DNA of 64,000 nt from assembly GCF_000170755.1 (NCBI RefSeq), contig NZ_ABCK01000022.1, forward strand, positions 23,881-87,880, given 5' to 3'. This document shows positions 35,769 to 46,089 of this stretch, piece by piece. Within the stretch, counting starts at the first letter, position 1, and every line of letters begins with the position of its first letter. Position numbers and translations under genes: made by a program. Origin of the DNA: Lentisphaera araneosa HTCC2155 (lineage in GTDB: Bacteria > Verrucomicrobiota > Lentisphaeria > Lentisphaerales > Lentisphaeraceae). The notes under the pieces are model-generated. The model did not search any database. It was not told the origin of the DNA and saw only the letters and a program-made list of their open reading frames with translations.

Positions 35769-35975
35769 AGGGGTTTTGAAGTGCCTTATGTTAATTCAGA
35801 AAATATTTCCTGCAACACTAAAAATACGATTTTTTGAGTAATTTATTTCGAAAGCGTAAAAATTACATTTTTTTCCGTTTTTCTGCTTAAGCTAGCGCTA
35901 GAAAAAATACGATGAGTGTATACTTTAAATAAATTTTATACAATTATCGTAAACTTTTTCTATTTGGGGGCCAAA

Positions 35976-37520
35976 ATGGCGAGTTCTAAGTTTTCTAATG
36001 ACCTTTTGATCATTTATAAGATATCTCAGTCTTTATTGAGACATAAGAATGTAAACACACTGCTTAATGAAGTTTTGGACATCTTAGAAACCGAGATGAA
36101 TACTGAACGAGCGACTTTAACTTTATTTCACACGAATGAAAATGCGCTCATTATTGAGGCATCGAAAGGCCTAAGTGCGCAAGAGAAAGCCCGTGGTCGT
36201 TATGCTCTCGGTGAGGGTGTAACTGGTTTAGTAGGCTTGAATCGCCAAGCGATTGTGATCCCCAATATTGCCGAAGAAGAAAGTTTCCTCGATAGAACGC
36301 GTGCACGTAAGAAAAATGATATTGGCTTTGTGTGTGTACCGGTTATGCGCAACGATGAATTGATTGGTACAATCTCAGTCGACTTAGAAGCAACGCCTAA
36401 TATTGACTGGGAACGTAAAAAACAACTTTTAGAAATTATCGCCAACTTATTAGCAGATGCGATTTTCCAAATCCGTGAAGGTATCGAAGAGAAAAACACT
36501 TTAAAAACTGAAAATAGCCGTTTACAGAAAGAACTCGGTAATCGCTACAACCCCAGTAACATGGTGGGTAACTCCCGCGTTATGCAAAAGGTTTTTGAGA
36601 ATATCAACCTCATGGGCAATGCTCATGGCTCCATTTTGATTATGGGCGAGAGTGGTGTTGGCAAAGAATTAACTTCCCGTGCAATTCACTTTAGCGGTAT
36701 TCGCAAAATGAGTACTTTCCTTTCCTTGAACTGCAGTGGTCTCCCTATCAACATGGTAGAAAAAGAACTTTTCGGCGTCGAACGCGATGGTCGCTTGATC
36801 AAAGCGGGTATGCTTGAGAAAGCTCACGGCGGCACTCTGTACATTGATGAACTCACTGATACGTCGATGGAAATCCAGCATCAGTTGGAAGATTATCTTC
36901 AGAACCAAACTTTTAAGAGAGTGGGTGGTACGGAAACTCTCAATTCAAATGTTCGTCTGATTGTAGGTACCTACAAAAATGTGGATGAAGCAATTGAGAA
37001 TGAAGAGATTTCAGAGAGCTTTTACTACCGTTTAAGTGTGAATACTTTAGTTGTGCCGCCACTTCGCGACCGCAAATCTGATATTACTTTACTCGCGGAT
37101 TACTTTCTCGACGAATTTAACCGTTCCTACGGTAAAAAAGTTGTACGTATCTCAACTCCAGCTATCAATATGGTTATGGCTTATCACTGGCCGGGTAACG
37201 TGCTCGAGTTGAAAAACTGTGTGGAACGCGCGGTTCTCAGTACAGATGACGATGTGATTCACGGTTATAACTTGCCCCCTTCGCTTCAGGCTGCAGGTCT
37301 CAATGAAGACGATCCTGATAATAATACTGTGACTGACTTACAAGCTTCTTTAGAAACTTATGAGAGAGAACTTTTGGTTGAAGCTCTTAAACGTCACCGA
37401 GGTAATGCCGCTGCGGCAGCACGGGCGCTCAATACGACACCACGTGTACTCAACTACAAATTTAATAAACTCAATATTAATCTCAAAGACTTCAAAAAGT
37501 CTTCGAGTAGCCGTTTCTAA
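35976..37520 (+). CDS. NifA-like sigma-54 AAA+ regulator lacking GAFTGA
   Basis: Start at ATG 35976 with GGGGG upstream, preferred to the GTG at 35916; 514 residues. An N-terminal GAF domain (about 5-165) is followed by an AAA+ domain: Walker A GESGVGKE, Walker B GGTLYIDEL, FYYRLSV (arginine finger region), PPLRDR. A C-terminal Fis-type helix-turn-helix (NAAAAARALNTTPRVLNYKF) is present. In family members ELFG is followed by a GAFTGA loop that contacts sigma-54; here the segment is ELFGVERDGRLIKAGMLEKA, with no GAFTGA. The protein may therefore regulate without sigma-54 or need a different contact. recQ follows after 3 bases. Confidence 0.88.
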   Translation: MASSKFSNDLLIIYKISQSLLRHKNVNTLLNEVLDILETEMNTERATLTLFHTNENALIIEASKGLSAQEKARGRYALGEGVTGLVGLNRQAIVIPNIAEEESFLDRTRARKKNDIGFVCVPVMRNDELIGTISVDLEATPNIDWERKKQLLEIIANLLADAIFQIREGIEEKNTLKTENSRLQKELGNRYNPSNMVGNSRVMQKVFENINLMGNAHGSILIMGESGVGKELTSRAIHFSGIRKMSTFLSLNCSGLPINMVEKELFGVERDGRLIKAGMLEKAHGGTLYIDELTDTSMEIQHQLEDYLQNQTFKRVGGTETLNSNVRLIVGTYKNVDEAIENEEISESFYYRLSVNTLVVPPLRDRKSDITLLADYFLDEFNRSYGKKVVRISTPAINMVMAYHWPGNVLELKNCVERAVLSTDDDVIHGYNLPPSLQAAGLNEDDPDNNTVTDLQASLETYERELLVEALKRHRGNAAAAARALNTTPRVLNYKFNKLNINLKDFKKSSSSRF

Positions 37521-37523
37521 TCA

Positions 37524-39836
37524 ATGAATGAATTACGTGAAGGGCTCAAGAAGTTCTTCTCCTTTGATACCTTTCTCGAGGGTCAAGATCAAGTTATTGA
37601 GCAAGTGTATAAGGGTGACGATATTTGTGTCGTTATGCCCACTGGTGCAGGGAAATCCCTGTGTTACCAACTTCCCGCTTTAGTTAGACCCGGTTATACG
37701 GTGGTGATTTCACCACTGATTGCTTTGATGAAAGACCAGGTTGATGCCCTCAAGAATAAGGGGATTGCCGCCGAGTACATCAATAGTACTCAGAGTCAAA
37801 GTATGCAAAATGCCATACTTATGCAGGCTCAGCAAGGAATGATTAAATTGCTCTACGTGGCTCCTGAACGCATGAGATCTCAGGCCTTCCGCGATTTACT
37901 TAAAGATTATCCCCCGGAAAGCTTAGTGGTGGATGAAGCTCACTGTATATCGCAATGGGGGCACGATTTCCGCCCAGATTACACGCGCTTGGGTGAATCA
38001 GCCGAGAAACTTGGAATTAAACAAATTTGTGCCTTTACGGCAACGGCAACTCCACGAGTCAGAGAAGATATCAAAAAACAACTGCACCGCCCCGCGATGG
38101 ATGTGGTGGTCACAGGTTTTGCTCGGCCCAATTTGAGTCTAAGTATAGAAGATTGCTCCAAAAAGGATCAGAAACTCGAAAAAATTCGCGAACTCATGGA
38201 AGATCGCAAGCCAACAATCATTTATTGCGCGACTCGCAAAGCGGTGGAAGAAGTGATGGACGGCTTATCCGTGCGAGGTTATCATGGTGGAATGAGTGAT
38301 AAAGATCGCAATGATGCACAAGATTACTTTTTGTATGACCCGAATCCCGTTTTAGCCGCGACTAATGCTTTTGGTATGGGCATTGACCGAGCCGACATTC
38401 GTCAGGTGATTCACTACAACTTTCCTGGCGCTCTAGAAGCCTATTATCAAGAAGTTGGGCGTGCAGGCCGAGATGGTGAACAATCTACTTGTGTTTTATT
38501 ATTCTCTTTTGCGGATCGCTATACACATGAATTTTTGATTGACCTCAATAATCCCGATGAAGCGATTATAAAAAGCACTTGGGATACTCTGCGCAAGATG
38601 TGTCGAGATACAGGAGAAAATCACTTTGAGATGACTTTGAGTGAATTGGCGGAGTCGATTCCCAAAGCTAAGGGTGACCAACAACTTTCGGGTGTGATGA
38701 AAGAGTTGGAGAAAAGTAATTATATTCGTCGTGGCTTTCGACAAGAAAATACGGGAAAAATGGGTTTTGCTAAGAGTCGCGAAGAACTGCTCGCTGACTT
38801 TCCGACGGCCAAGACTCAGCGAGCGATTTTTATTCATCGCTTTTTAGATCGCTATGGTGAGTCTCTGATGAATGGGGCGATGATTGATATTTCCTATTAT
38901 CAGATGTGTTCGATTACGGGTTTAAAGCCAGAGCAAGTCAAACGCGTGTTGAACGCACTTAAAGGCGAACAAATTCATTGGGAACCGCCGTTTTCTGGCA
39001 GAAGCTTTGAAGTTTTATCACAAGATGAATTAGAAATTGATTTTTCGGGTTTGAGAAAGAGGCGCGAATCAGAGATTGAACGCCTGGATGAAATGATCAC
39101 TTATGTTCATACTCGTGATTGTCGTCAGGATTACCTTATTAAATACTTTGGTGCGGATGATTCAACTTGGCGCTGTGGAACCTGTGACCGTTGTCAGCCT
39201 GCGTCAGGCACAGGTGGGGAATATCGTCGTCTAACTGAAGTTGAGACGCGTCAGGCGCTGCGTTTGATGGAGGCAGTGGACAATTTTAGCGGTTATTTAG
39301 GTTTATCGAAAATTGCCATGCTAGTGACTGGCAGTCGCGATGCCTCGATTATTGGTAGTCGCTTGAAGGATTCTGATCATTATGGCTGTTTGGATATGTT
39401 GGATCAATCTCACGTACGAGAGCTCTTGCAAAGTTTGGAGGGTAAGGGCTTGGTGAAACGCACCAAAGATAAGTACCCCGTTTTAAAAGTGACCACCATG
39501 GGGCATGAATTCATCGAAAGACCGAAAGCGCTTGAAATCATGGTTCCAGGTAAAAAGAAACGCATCAAACGCGAACCTTCGCGGGCGACGGCAGCGATTC
39601 AACGCAAAAAGAAAGTTGAGGGCGGTGACCTGTACGAAGAAATGCGTCAATTGCGCAATCAGCTCGCTAAACGCGATGACGTGGAGCCCTGGTTAGTGCT
39701 GAGCAATGCCGCACTCAAAGCTTTGGAAGATGAAAAACCTGCTGATTTAGAAGCCTTTCGAAAAATTAAAGGCATTGGTGATTACCGAGCCGCACGTTAC
39801 GGCAAAGACTTTTTAGAGCTTATTGCAGGGAAATGA
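37524..39836 (+). CDS. recQ: ATP-dependent DNA helicase RecQ
   Basis: 770 residues. Helicase motifs: MPTGAGKSLCYQLPAL (Walker A, about 38-53), VDEAHCISQWGHDFRPDY (DEAH box and aromatic-rich loop), FTATATP, FGMGIDRADIRQVIH and QEVGRAGRDG. A zinc-binding region follows (CRQDYLIKYFG, CGTCDRC), then a winged-helix region and a C-terminal HRDC domain (about 705-765, IKGIGDYRAARYG). Full length for the family. It unwinds DNA in recombination and replication repair. It is in the same transcription unit as the upstream regulator, with which it has no obvious functional link. Confidence 0.96.
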   Translation: MNELREGLKKFFSFDTFLEGQDQVIEQVYKGDDICVVMPTGAGKSLCYQLPALVRPGYTVVISPLIALMKDQVDALKNKGIAAEYINSTQSQSMQNAILMQAQQGMIKLLYVAPERMRSQAFRDLLKDYPPESLVVDEAHCISQWGHDFRPDYTRLGESAEKLGIKQICAFTATATPRVREDIKKQLHRPAMDVVVTGFARPNLSLSIEDCSKKDQKLEKIRELMEDRKPTIIYCATRKAVEEVMDGLSVRGYHGGMSDKDRNDAQDYFLYDPNPVLAATNAFGMGIDRADIRQVIHYNFPGALEAYYQEVGRAGRDGEQSTCVLLFSFADRYTHEFLIDLNNPDEAIIKSTWDTLRKMCRDTGENHFEMTLSELAESIPKAKGDQQLSGVMKELEKSNYIRRGFRQENTGKMGFAKSREELLADFPTAKTQRAIFIHRFLDRYGESLMNGAMIDISYYQMCSITGLKPEQVKRVLNALKGEQIHWEPPFSGRSFEVLSQDELEIDFSGLRKRRESEIERLDEMITYVHTRDCRQDYLIKYFGADDSTWRCGTCDRCQPASGTGGEYRRLTEVETRQALRLMEAVDNFSGYLGLSKIAMLVTGSRDASIIGSRLKDSDHYGCLDMLDQSHVRELLQSLEGKGLVKRTKDKYPVLKVTTMGHEFIERPKALEIMVPGKKKRIKREPSRATAAIQRKKKVEGGDLYEEMRQLRNQLAKRDDVEPWLVLSNAALKALEDEKPADLEAFRKIKGIGDYRAARYGKDFLELIAGK

Positions 39837-39894
39837 TTTTGTTAAGTCATGCGGTGCACTAGATTAGCCGACAAATTAAAAATAGTGAATAAAT

Positions 39895-40728
39895 ATGATT
39901 AGAATTGGTGATTACAATACTTTGCCAGTAGCTCGCTTTGTGGACTTTGGTGCCTACTTGGGAGATATAGAAACGGCAGGGGAAGTTTTACTTCCCAAAC
40001 GTTACTTTCCAAAAGAGATAAACGTAGGCGATAAGCTCGAAGTCTTTGTGTACACGGATTCGGAAGATCGAATTATTGCCACGACTGAAAAGCCTTTGGC
40101 GCGCGTCGGTGAATGCGCTTTTTTAGAAGTGAAAGACGTCAATGATTTTGGTGCCTTTTTAGATTGGGGTTTGACGAAGGATCTCTTTGTTCCTTATGCG
40201 CATCAACCCTACAAATTTAACGTCGGTCAAAAAGCCTTTGTTTACTTAAAATATGACGATGTGAGTCAACGCGTGATTGCCACGGGCAAGGTACGTAATC
40301 AACTCAAAAATGATGTCAGTCACCTTGAAGTGGGCGATGCTTTTCGAGGTATAGTTTATGAAGAACACGAATTGGGTTGGCGCATGGTAGTGGATCACAA
40401 ATACCACGCCATGATCTTTAACAGCGATTTCACTGACTATCCAGAAAAAGGCGATGAACTCAATGTTTTCATTAAAGGCATTCGCAATGATGGGAAATTG
40501 GATGTGACTTTATTTCCACCGCATTACGCCGTGCAAGATGATCTCGAAACTTTTATCTTGAACTACCTCAAAGAAAAGGGTGGTTCGATGGATCTCGATT
40601 CAAAATCTTCTGCAGAAAGTGTGAAAGAAGTTTTTGGCGTCAGTCGCAAAGTGTTTAAGAAAGCCTTAGGCGCGCTCTATAAAAAGAAAATGATTGATTT
40701 TGCCGACGGGACCACTCGTCTTCTATAA
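39895..40728 (+). CDS. cvfB: CvfB-family S1 RNA-binding protein
   Basis: 277 residues. Repeated S1-like beta modules start with VARFVDFGAYLGD (about 12) and VKDVNDFGAFLDWGLTKDLF (about 79), with a third near 150-210, and a C-terminal winged-helix segment follows (VKEVFGVSRKVFKKALGALY). This is the layout of the CvfB/YitL family, RNA-binding proteins with regulatory roles in other bacteria. It abuts the next gene with no gap, implying co-transcription with the exporter. Confidence 0.85.
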   Translation: MIRIGDYNTLPVARFVDFGAYLGDIETAGEVLLPKRYFPKEINVGDKLEVFVYTDSEDRIIATTEKPLARVGECAFLEVKDVNDFGAFLDWGLTKDLFVPYAHQPYKFNVGQKAFVYLKYDDVSQRVIATGKVRNQLKNDVSHLEVGDAFRGIVYEEHELGWRMVVDHKYHAMIFNSDFTDYPEKGDELNVFIKGIRNDGKLDVTLFPPHYAVQDDLETFILNYLKEKGGSMDLDSKSSAESVKEVFGVSRKVFKKALGALYKKKMIDFADGTTRLL

Positions 40729-42969
40729 ATGAAGCTTCGTCTAGCAGGAATACTCTTGGCTTGTGCGCTCGTCGCAGGTGCTTGGTTTTCTGTTCGGCAA
40801 CTCAAGCTCGATACCTCAGTCAATGCTATTATGGGTACCGACCATCGCAGTCGTGGGACTTATGAAAAGATGGACGAAGCTTTTAAAGAGCGCACCGTTG
40901 TCTTGGCCATTTGTAAGATTGATCAGCTTTTTTCTGAAAAAGGGGCGCGGCAATTATTTGCGATAAGTGAGAAATTAAAAAGCTTGCCTGAACTCGAAGA
41001 TATTCGTAGCTTAACTCATGCCGCGCGACCAGTGAAGCGTGGCAATCACTTTGACATACGCAAAAATATTCGTCTAGAAGTCTTTTTAAACTTAGAAGAA
41101 AAGACTCCCGAAGAATGGGCGGAACTTAAAGATTTTATTTGCCATTATCCGATGACTCGAGATCTCATGGTTTCGGCCGATGGTCAATACACCATGGTGT
41201 TAGCGCGCCTTAAAAATAGTGAGATAGGCTTAGAAGAAAAAATTCTTTTGTGGGAGAAAATCAGCGAAAGTATGAAGGAGTTCGAAGAGCAGGGCATCGA
41301 GGTTTCGGTCTTGAGTGAGCCTGTCCTAAGTGCAGAATTCTTCACACTGACCAAGACCTTTGTTGCACAGGTTTTACTTGCAGGCTTTATACTGATTTTA
41401 ATTATTATTTGCGTGAGTTTTAAATCACTTAAAATTCTCATTTGGATGCTCGCTTTGGAATTGGGAGGCGTTTTCTTATGTCCACTTATTTTTGCTCTCA
41501 ATCAGTATGATTTGAATGTCTATACCTGCATTCTGATCCCCCTGGTACTATCGCTACAATTGACTTTTTTAGTTCATTTCTTTGCGGTTTATCAACAGGC
41601 TGAACAGAACTCTAATAATCCTTGGGCGTATGCATTAAAGCGCGTTTTTCGACCTTCATGTATTGCCTTGCTCACGTCTTTTATCGCTTTCGGTAGTTTG
41701 ATGTTTAGTGAAGTTCATATTTTACAGGTCTTAGGTCAATTAGGTGTGCAGTATTTGTTGGCGGTATTTGTTTTAAGTTTTGCTCCTTTTTACTTTTTAT
41801 CCAAGAGTTCGAAGGACCTTGAGAAACATTCAGATTGGCAGGAAAAAGAAGATTATTCGCATGGTTTAGTTAGAGTGCTTAATCGTAGCAAAGCTGTATT
41901 TTATCTAGGTGCTAGCATTCTTTTTCTTAGTGCATTTATGAGCTTTTCAAAGCTCGAGACTGATATGCGCGCGCGCGAATTTTTAACTCCAGAAAGTGAA
42001 ACGCGTCAATCATTGGAGTTAGTCAATGATCATTTTGGTGGGCTGAACATTTTTCAGCTCAAAGTTGTGACCAAAGAAAAGGGCGGCATTCAAAAGTATG
42101 AGAATGTTAAGTACTTACATGATTTAAGAAATCGTGCGATGGCAATGCCTGGGGTGAAAAATGCTTATACGTACTCGCAGTTCTATACGACGGTTCACCA
42201 GTTGTTTCTAGGAGATAGTTTATCCCATGGAAATGTATTTCCTCCAGAGGAATCACTATTCACCTACAACCTTATTCTCAATAGCCAGCGTTTTCCTTTT
42301 CGGGATGTTTTACAAAATGAAGATTTGACGGAGAGCCTCTTTATTTTGCGAACGGATGATGTGAGGTCGCATGAGTTTATCAAGATTGCCGAAGATTTTA
42401 TTGAGCTCTCACAGGAAAATTTACCCGAAGGTTTAGAAATTGTGATTCCCAATGGCTTACAGTCCATCTTGAAATCGGATCAGCAGATTTTAGAAACACA
42501 AATAAATAGTCTTGGGCTGAGTTTATTCAGTATGTTTGTGCTTTTACTCGTCTTGTGGAGAAGTGGCAAGTATGCGCTCTACGCATTTTTAACGGCGGCG
42601 AGTGCCTTAGCGAGTTTGGTCTTGGTGATGTATTTAGCGGAGATCAATTTAAATTCTGTCACGGTGATGAGCGGAACGATCCTTTTGGGAATCGTAGTTG
42701 ATGACGCAATTCATTTCTTGTCGTATTACCGCCATTCAATTGAGCAAGGACACTCCCATCAGTCTGCCTTGGCAAATTGTTTTCATAGCAAGCTCAAACC
42801 GATGATTTGTACCTCGCTCATTTTGAGTACGTGCTTCTTTCTGTTTTATTTCTCCCCTTATCCGCCGATGCGTGAGTTTGGCCTCAGTGGGGCTATAACG
42901 CTGCTTTGTGGTCTAGTGGCAAGCTGTCTGCTTCTTCCTGCTTTATTGAGTTTGAAACAGCGAGATTAA
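40729..42969 (+). CDS. MMPL/RND superfamily transporter
   Basis: 746 residues in two similar halves. Each has one N-terminal helix, a large exported loop, and a block of hydrophobic helices (about 213-360 and about 590-745). [19 protein letters not shown] near residue 645 is the typical family motif with acidic residues in the membrane. Such proteins export lipids or hopanoid-like molecules; the substrate here is unknown. Its start codon follows directly on the cvfB stop, and its stop overlaps the convergent pseudopilin's stop by three bases. Confidence 0.88.
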   Translation: MKLRLAGILLACALVAGAWFSVRQLKLDTSVNAIMGTDHRSRGTYEKMDEAFKERTVVLAICKIDQLFSEKGARQLFAISEKLKSLPELEDIRSLTHAARPVKRGNHFDIRKNIRLEVFLNLEEKTPEEWAELKDFICHYPMTRDLMVSADGQYTMVLARLKNSEIGLEEKILLWEKISESMKEFEEQGIEVSVLSEPVLSAEFFTLTKTFVAQVLLAGFILILIIICVSFKSLKILIWMLALELGGVFLCPLIFALNQYDLNVYTCILIPLVLSLQLTFLVHFFAVYQQAEQNSNNPWAYALKRVFRPSCIALLTSFIAFGSLMFSEVHILQVLGQLGVQYLLAVFVLSFAPFYFLSKSSKDLEKHSDWQEKEDYSHGLVRVLNRSKAVFYLGASILFLSAFMSFSKLETDMRAREFLTPESETRQSLELVNDHFGGLNIFQLKVVTKEKGGIQKYENVKYLHDLRNRAMAMPGVKNAYTYSQFYTTVHQLFLGDSLSHGNVFPPEESLFTYNLILNSQRFPFRDVLQNEDLTESLFILRTDDVRSHEFIKIAEDFIELSQENLPEGLEIVIPNGLQSILKSDQQILETQINSLGLSLFSMFVLLLVLWRSGKYALYAFLTAASALASLVLVMYLAEINLNSVTVMSGTILLGIVVDDAIHFLSYYRHSIEQGHSHQSALANCFHSKLKPMICTSLILSTCFFLFYFSPYPPMREFGLSGAITLLCGLVASCLLLPALLSLKQRD

Positions 42970-43610
42970 GGCATCCAAAAATCGGTTTCGAAGCCATTTT
43001 GAGAAAGTATTGCTGTACCCGATAAACTTGCGACATGGCCATCTAGGTAGGCGAGATTTGCGAAGTTGTTATGCCTCGCGACACTTCCAGTGCCAAGGTT
43101 ATATAGTGTGTTAGCGGTCAAGTTACTCCATATCCACCGTTGTGTATCAGCGCTGTCCATGAGGAATAGGGTTGATGAAGCATGGTTACTTTGAATGGTG
43201 AAGAGGTCATCATGTGAGTTCCAAGGAGTGGCGGTGCCATCATCCGTGTAGCGACCAAAACGGAAATTTAAGGCGTAGTTACTTTCCCAGACCTTTGTGA
43301 ATGGAGTTCCTTGAGGACAATGATAAGAGCTATTGCCATTTTGTGGATTAAACTGTAAATAGTTGAGGTTGGATAGAGTGACGGGCCATTGCGTATTGGC
43401 TAAGCCAGAATCGAGGTCAGCGGGAGCAAGATCGTTATTATCTTCGGCATAAATCAATGAGGCCATACTAATCTGTTTGAGATTGTTTTTACAGACAGTG
43501 GATTGAGCTTTTTTTCGGGCTTTTCCCAATACGGGTAGAAGTAAACTAGCCAAAATGCCGATAATGGCAATGACCACCAAGAGCTCGATGAGAGTGAATT
43601 TTTTATGCAT
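42966..43610 (-). CDS. Pseudopilin (H-X9-DG type)
   Basis: 214 residues. The leader MHKK is followed by [22 protein letters not shown], and the C-terminal [15 protein letters not shown] has the H-X9-DG spacing exactly. It ends FETDFWMP, matching the SDFWTP end of the broken copy upstream, so the two are tandem paralogues. Located after a sulfatase and a pseudopilin pseudogene on the minus strand. Probably secreted and processed by a prepilin peptidase; function unknown. Confidence 0.88.
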   Translation of the reverse strand: MHKKFTLIELLVVIAIIGILASLLLPVLGKARKKAQSTVCKNNLKQISMASLIYAEDNNDLAPADLDSGLANTQWPVTLSNLNYLQFNPQNGNSSYHCPQGTPFTKVWESNYALNFRFGRYTDDGTATPWNSHDDLFTIQSNHASSTLFLMDSADTQRWIWSNLTANTLYNLGTGSVARHNNFANLAYLDGHVASLSGTAILSQNGFETDFWMP

Positions 43611-43745
43611 GTGTGTTTCCCATTTTGATAATTCTATTGATGAAAACAGGAGAACACAAGAAAAGTGACAAAGAAAATTATCGGATGAAAAATTTAGTAA
43701 TTTTTTTTAAAACTTTAATTTTTTCTATTGAGTTTGGAAGCGGAA

Positions 43746-44399
43746 TTAAGGCGTCCAGAAATCACTTCGATAATTTGTTTCGGGAAGTAAAGTTGAGCCA
43801 GCCATTGATTCAACATGACCATCGAGATAGGAAATATTGAGTTTGTCTTTATGGCGCGCAATCTTTGAGTCAGAAGCGCGATTAAAAATATTGTCCGAAT
43901 TTATTTCAGAGCTTTGGAGCATGCGGTTATTGTTGTAGCCATCGAGTAGTAAGACGGTATCTGTAGAGTGGTTACTTTCAAGACTTGAAAGGTAACTGTA
44001 GTTTAAAGAAGATGGTTCATATGATCCCGCTAATGTTCCTCGAGCAAGACGAAAATTGATGGCATAGTTATTGTGCGAGTTTTCTGAAACTGCAAGGCCG
44101 TTCGGGCAATGATAAATAGAGTTTTCATTGTTTAAATTAAATTCTATATATTCTTTTTCTGAGAGTGTTCTATGCCATTGTAAATCTGTATTTCGACTAA
44201 ATTTATCTGCAGGTGCATAATTTTCGTTATCCATACTGTAACTGAGGATAGCTAAAGTAATTTATTTAATATTATTTTTACACGAAGCGGCTTGAGCCGT
44301 TTTTCGTGCTTGGCCTAATGCGGGGAGTAGCAAGCTAGCAAGGATGCCTATGATGGCCACCACAACGAGTAGCTCTATGAGAGAGAATTTTCTTTTCAT
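43746..44399 (-). pseudogene. Pseudopilin interrupted by one in-frame stop
   Basis: Translation from ATG 44399 gives [20 protein letters not shown], then a normal helix to KNNIK, followed by TAA at 44264-44262. The same frame then continues ITLAILSYSMDNENYAPAD to the normal end SDFWTP. Relatives have KQI at this point, so a single C-to-T change (CAA to TAA) explains the stop. The rest is intact, including RHKDKLNISYLDGHV (H-X9-DG). This is a recent lesion or a sequencing error. The 3' part could also be translated from an internal ATG at 44234 but would lack the signal helix. Confidence 0.85.
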
Positions 44400-44488
44400 G
44401 ATCTGCACCTATTTACGTTAAGTAGTAAAACATGTGCAGATCCGTAGAGGTGACAAGAATATGTAAAAAATATTAAAAAAAATCTTTT

Positions 44489-46006
44489 TTAAAGAATGGG
44501 TTTAAGTTCCTTGCCGTTTTTGTCAGTGGGGAATAAGGCACCTTCTGCTTTGAGTTGAGCATTCATCGCCTTGATTAAAGCACCAGCTTTTTCAGGGTTC
44601 TTTTGGGCGAGATTATTGGTCTCGTAAGGATCGTCTTTTAAATGGTAGAGCTCAATTTCAGGCTGTCCACTCTTTGGATTGTAGTGATAAATGATTTTCC
44701 AATCTTGGTTTCTGTAAGTGGTGTAGTAGCTACTGCGATGTTGGTGAGGAAAGTGCATCAGGAAAGTTTTAGGGTGAGAGTTATCTTTTTGTCCGCTCAT
44801 GAGTTTCTTTAGTGATTTGCCATCGACCACATGGCCTTGTGGCTTTGCGATATTCGCAAGTTCTAAAACTGTGGGATAGATATCCATAATAGTGGCCATT
44901 TGCGTTTGGATAGAGTTTTGCGCAATTGGCAAAGCTTTTTGGAATTTATTCTCAGGATTCACTTTTGCCCAAGCCGCAATAAATGGGATGCGCATGCCAC
45001 CTTCATAGTGCGTGCCTTTTTTTCCTTTCAGTGGGGCCGCACAAACCGTGTCATGAGTTTTGCCCAGAGGCGCATCGGAGCCATTATCCCCGAGGAAAAT
45101 AATCAGCGTATCTTCTGCAACGCCAAGTTGATCGAGTTTAGTCATGACATCGCCGAGGGACTTATCCATGCCTTCAACGAGTGTTGCAAAAGCTTGACCA
45201 TTTTTTGACTTGCCGCTATTCGCATAATTCTTGGCGTAGCGCGGGTCAGAGTTAAAGGGGCCGTGGAGTGCGTAGTGTGATAGGTGGAGGAAAAAAGGTT
45301 TTTTTGCACTGACAGATTTCTCGATGAGGGGGAGCGTTTCCAAAGTGAGTGCTTCCGTTAAAAAAGTGCCCGAATCATAATATTTTTCTAAATGGGGTAC
45401 GTTGTGTGTGACGGGTTTTTTACCCTTTTTATATTTGGGGTGATTGCCGAAGTGATCTTCGGAATAATAACTTTTTGGACGTCCCCAGCAAGCGCCGCCG
45501 ACATTGTGTTGAAAGCCGATTTTGAGTGGGTCGTTTGCGGGAGCTTGTTTGTTACCGAAGTGAGCTTTACCAATATGAATTGTTGTGTAGCCAGCGTCGC
45601 CAAACACTTTCGGTAAGACGGGTGAGCCTGCTTCAATTCCAGTCCAGTTCCAGCCTTCTGGTCCAAATTGCCCTTTGTTATTGCCTGAGGGGTTAATCCA
45701 AGTCGTGGTGCGGTGGCGCGTAGCATTTTGACCACTGATGATAGATGCACGGCTCGGAGAGCAAACACTTTGTGCACAGAATTGGTTAAAGCGAATGCCT
45801 TGGCTCGCTAATTTTTCCATGGCAGGAGTTCGGAAATATTCGTTGAGTTCCTGAACTTGTGGAGTGCCGTCTTTATCAGTAATAAAGGGTACTGAGGTGT
45901 CCATCATACCCATGTCATCTACGAGGAAAATAATGATGTTGGGTTTGTCTACAGAATAAAGTAAACAGCTAAATAGGCTTAGCATTGAAATGAGCATTTT
46001 GCGCAT
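44489..46006 (-). CDS. Secreted sulfatase
   Basis: 505 residues with a signal peptide (about 1-19). PNIIIFLVDDMGMMD, C82-S-P-S-R-A-S-I-I-S-G and FLGDNGSD are canonical, while GKAHFGN replaces the GKWH motif. The start is supported by AAGGAGT ten bases upstream. The two pseudopilins follow on the same strand after 89 bases, repeating the sulfatase-pseudopilin association seen at 15.5-18.2 kb. Substrate unknown. Confidence 0.92.
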   Translation of the reverse strand: MRKMLISMLSLFSCLLYSVDKPNIIIFLVDDMGMMDTSVPFITDKDGTPQVQELNEYFRTPAMEKLASQGIRFNQFCAQSVCSPSRASIISGQNATRHRTTTWINPSGNNKGQFGPEGWNWTGIEAGSPVLPKVFGDAGYTTIHIGKAHFGNKQAPANDPLKIGFQHNVGGACWGRPKSYYSEDHFGNHPKYKKGKKPVTHNVPHLEKYYDSGTFLTEALTLETLPLIEKSVSAKKPFFLHLSHYALHGPFNSDPRYAKNYANSGKSKNGQAFATLVEGMDKSLGDVMTKLDQLGVAEDTLIIFLGDNGSDAPLGKTHDTVCAAPLKGKKGTHYEGGMRIPFIAAWAKVNPENKFQKALPIAQNSIQTQMATIMDIYPTVLELANIAKPQGHVVDGKSLKKLMSGQKDNSHPKTFLMHFPHQHRSSYYTTYRNQDWKIIYHYNPKSGQPEIELYHLKDDPYETNNLAQKNPEKAGALIKAMNAQLKAEGALFPTDKNGKELKPIL

Positions 46007-46089
46007 CTTGGACTCCTTGAATAATTAATTATTATCTATACTAAGCAAAAATAGCCTAACTCAACACTGACTGAACAAAAACTCTTAAG

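Noticed and set aside
35916..35975. GTG start for the NifA-like regulator
   Set aside because: No ribosome binding site; the ATG at 35976 follows GGGGG and begins directly before the GAF domain.
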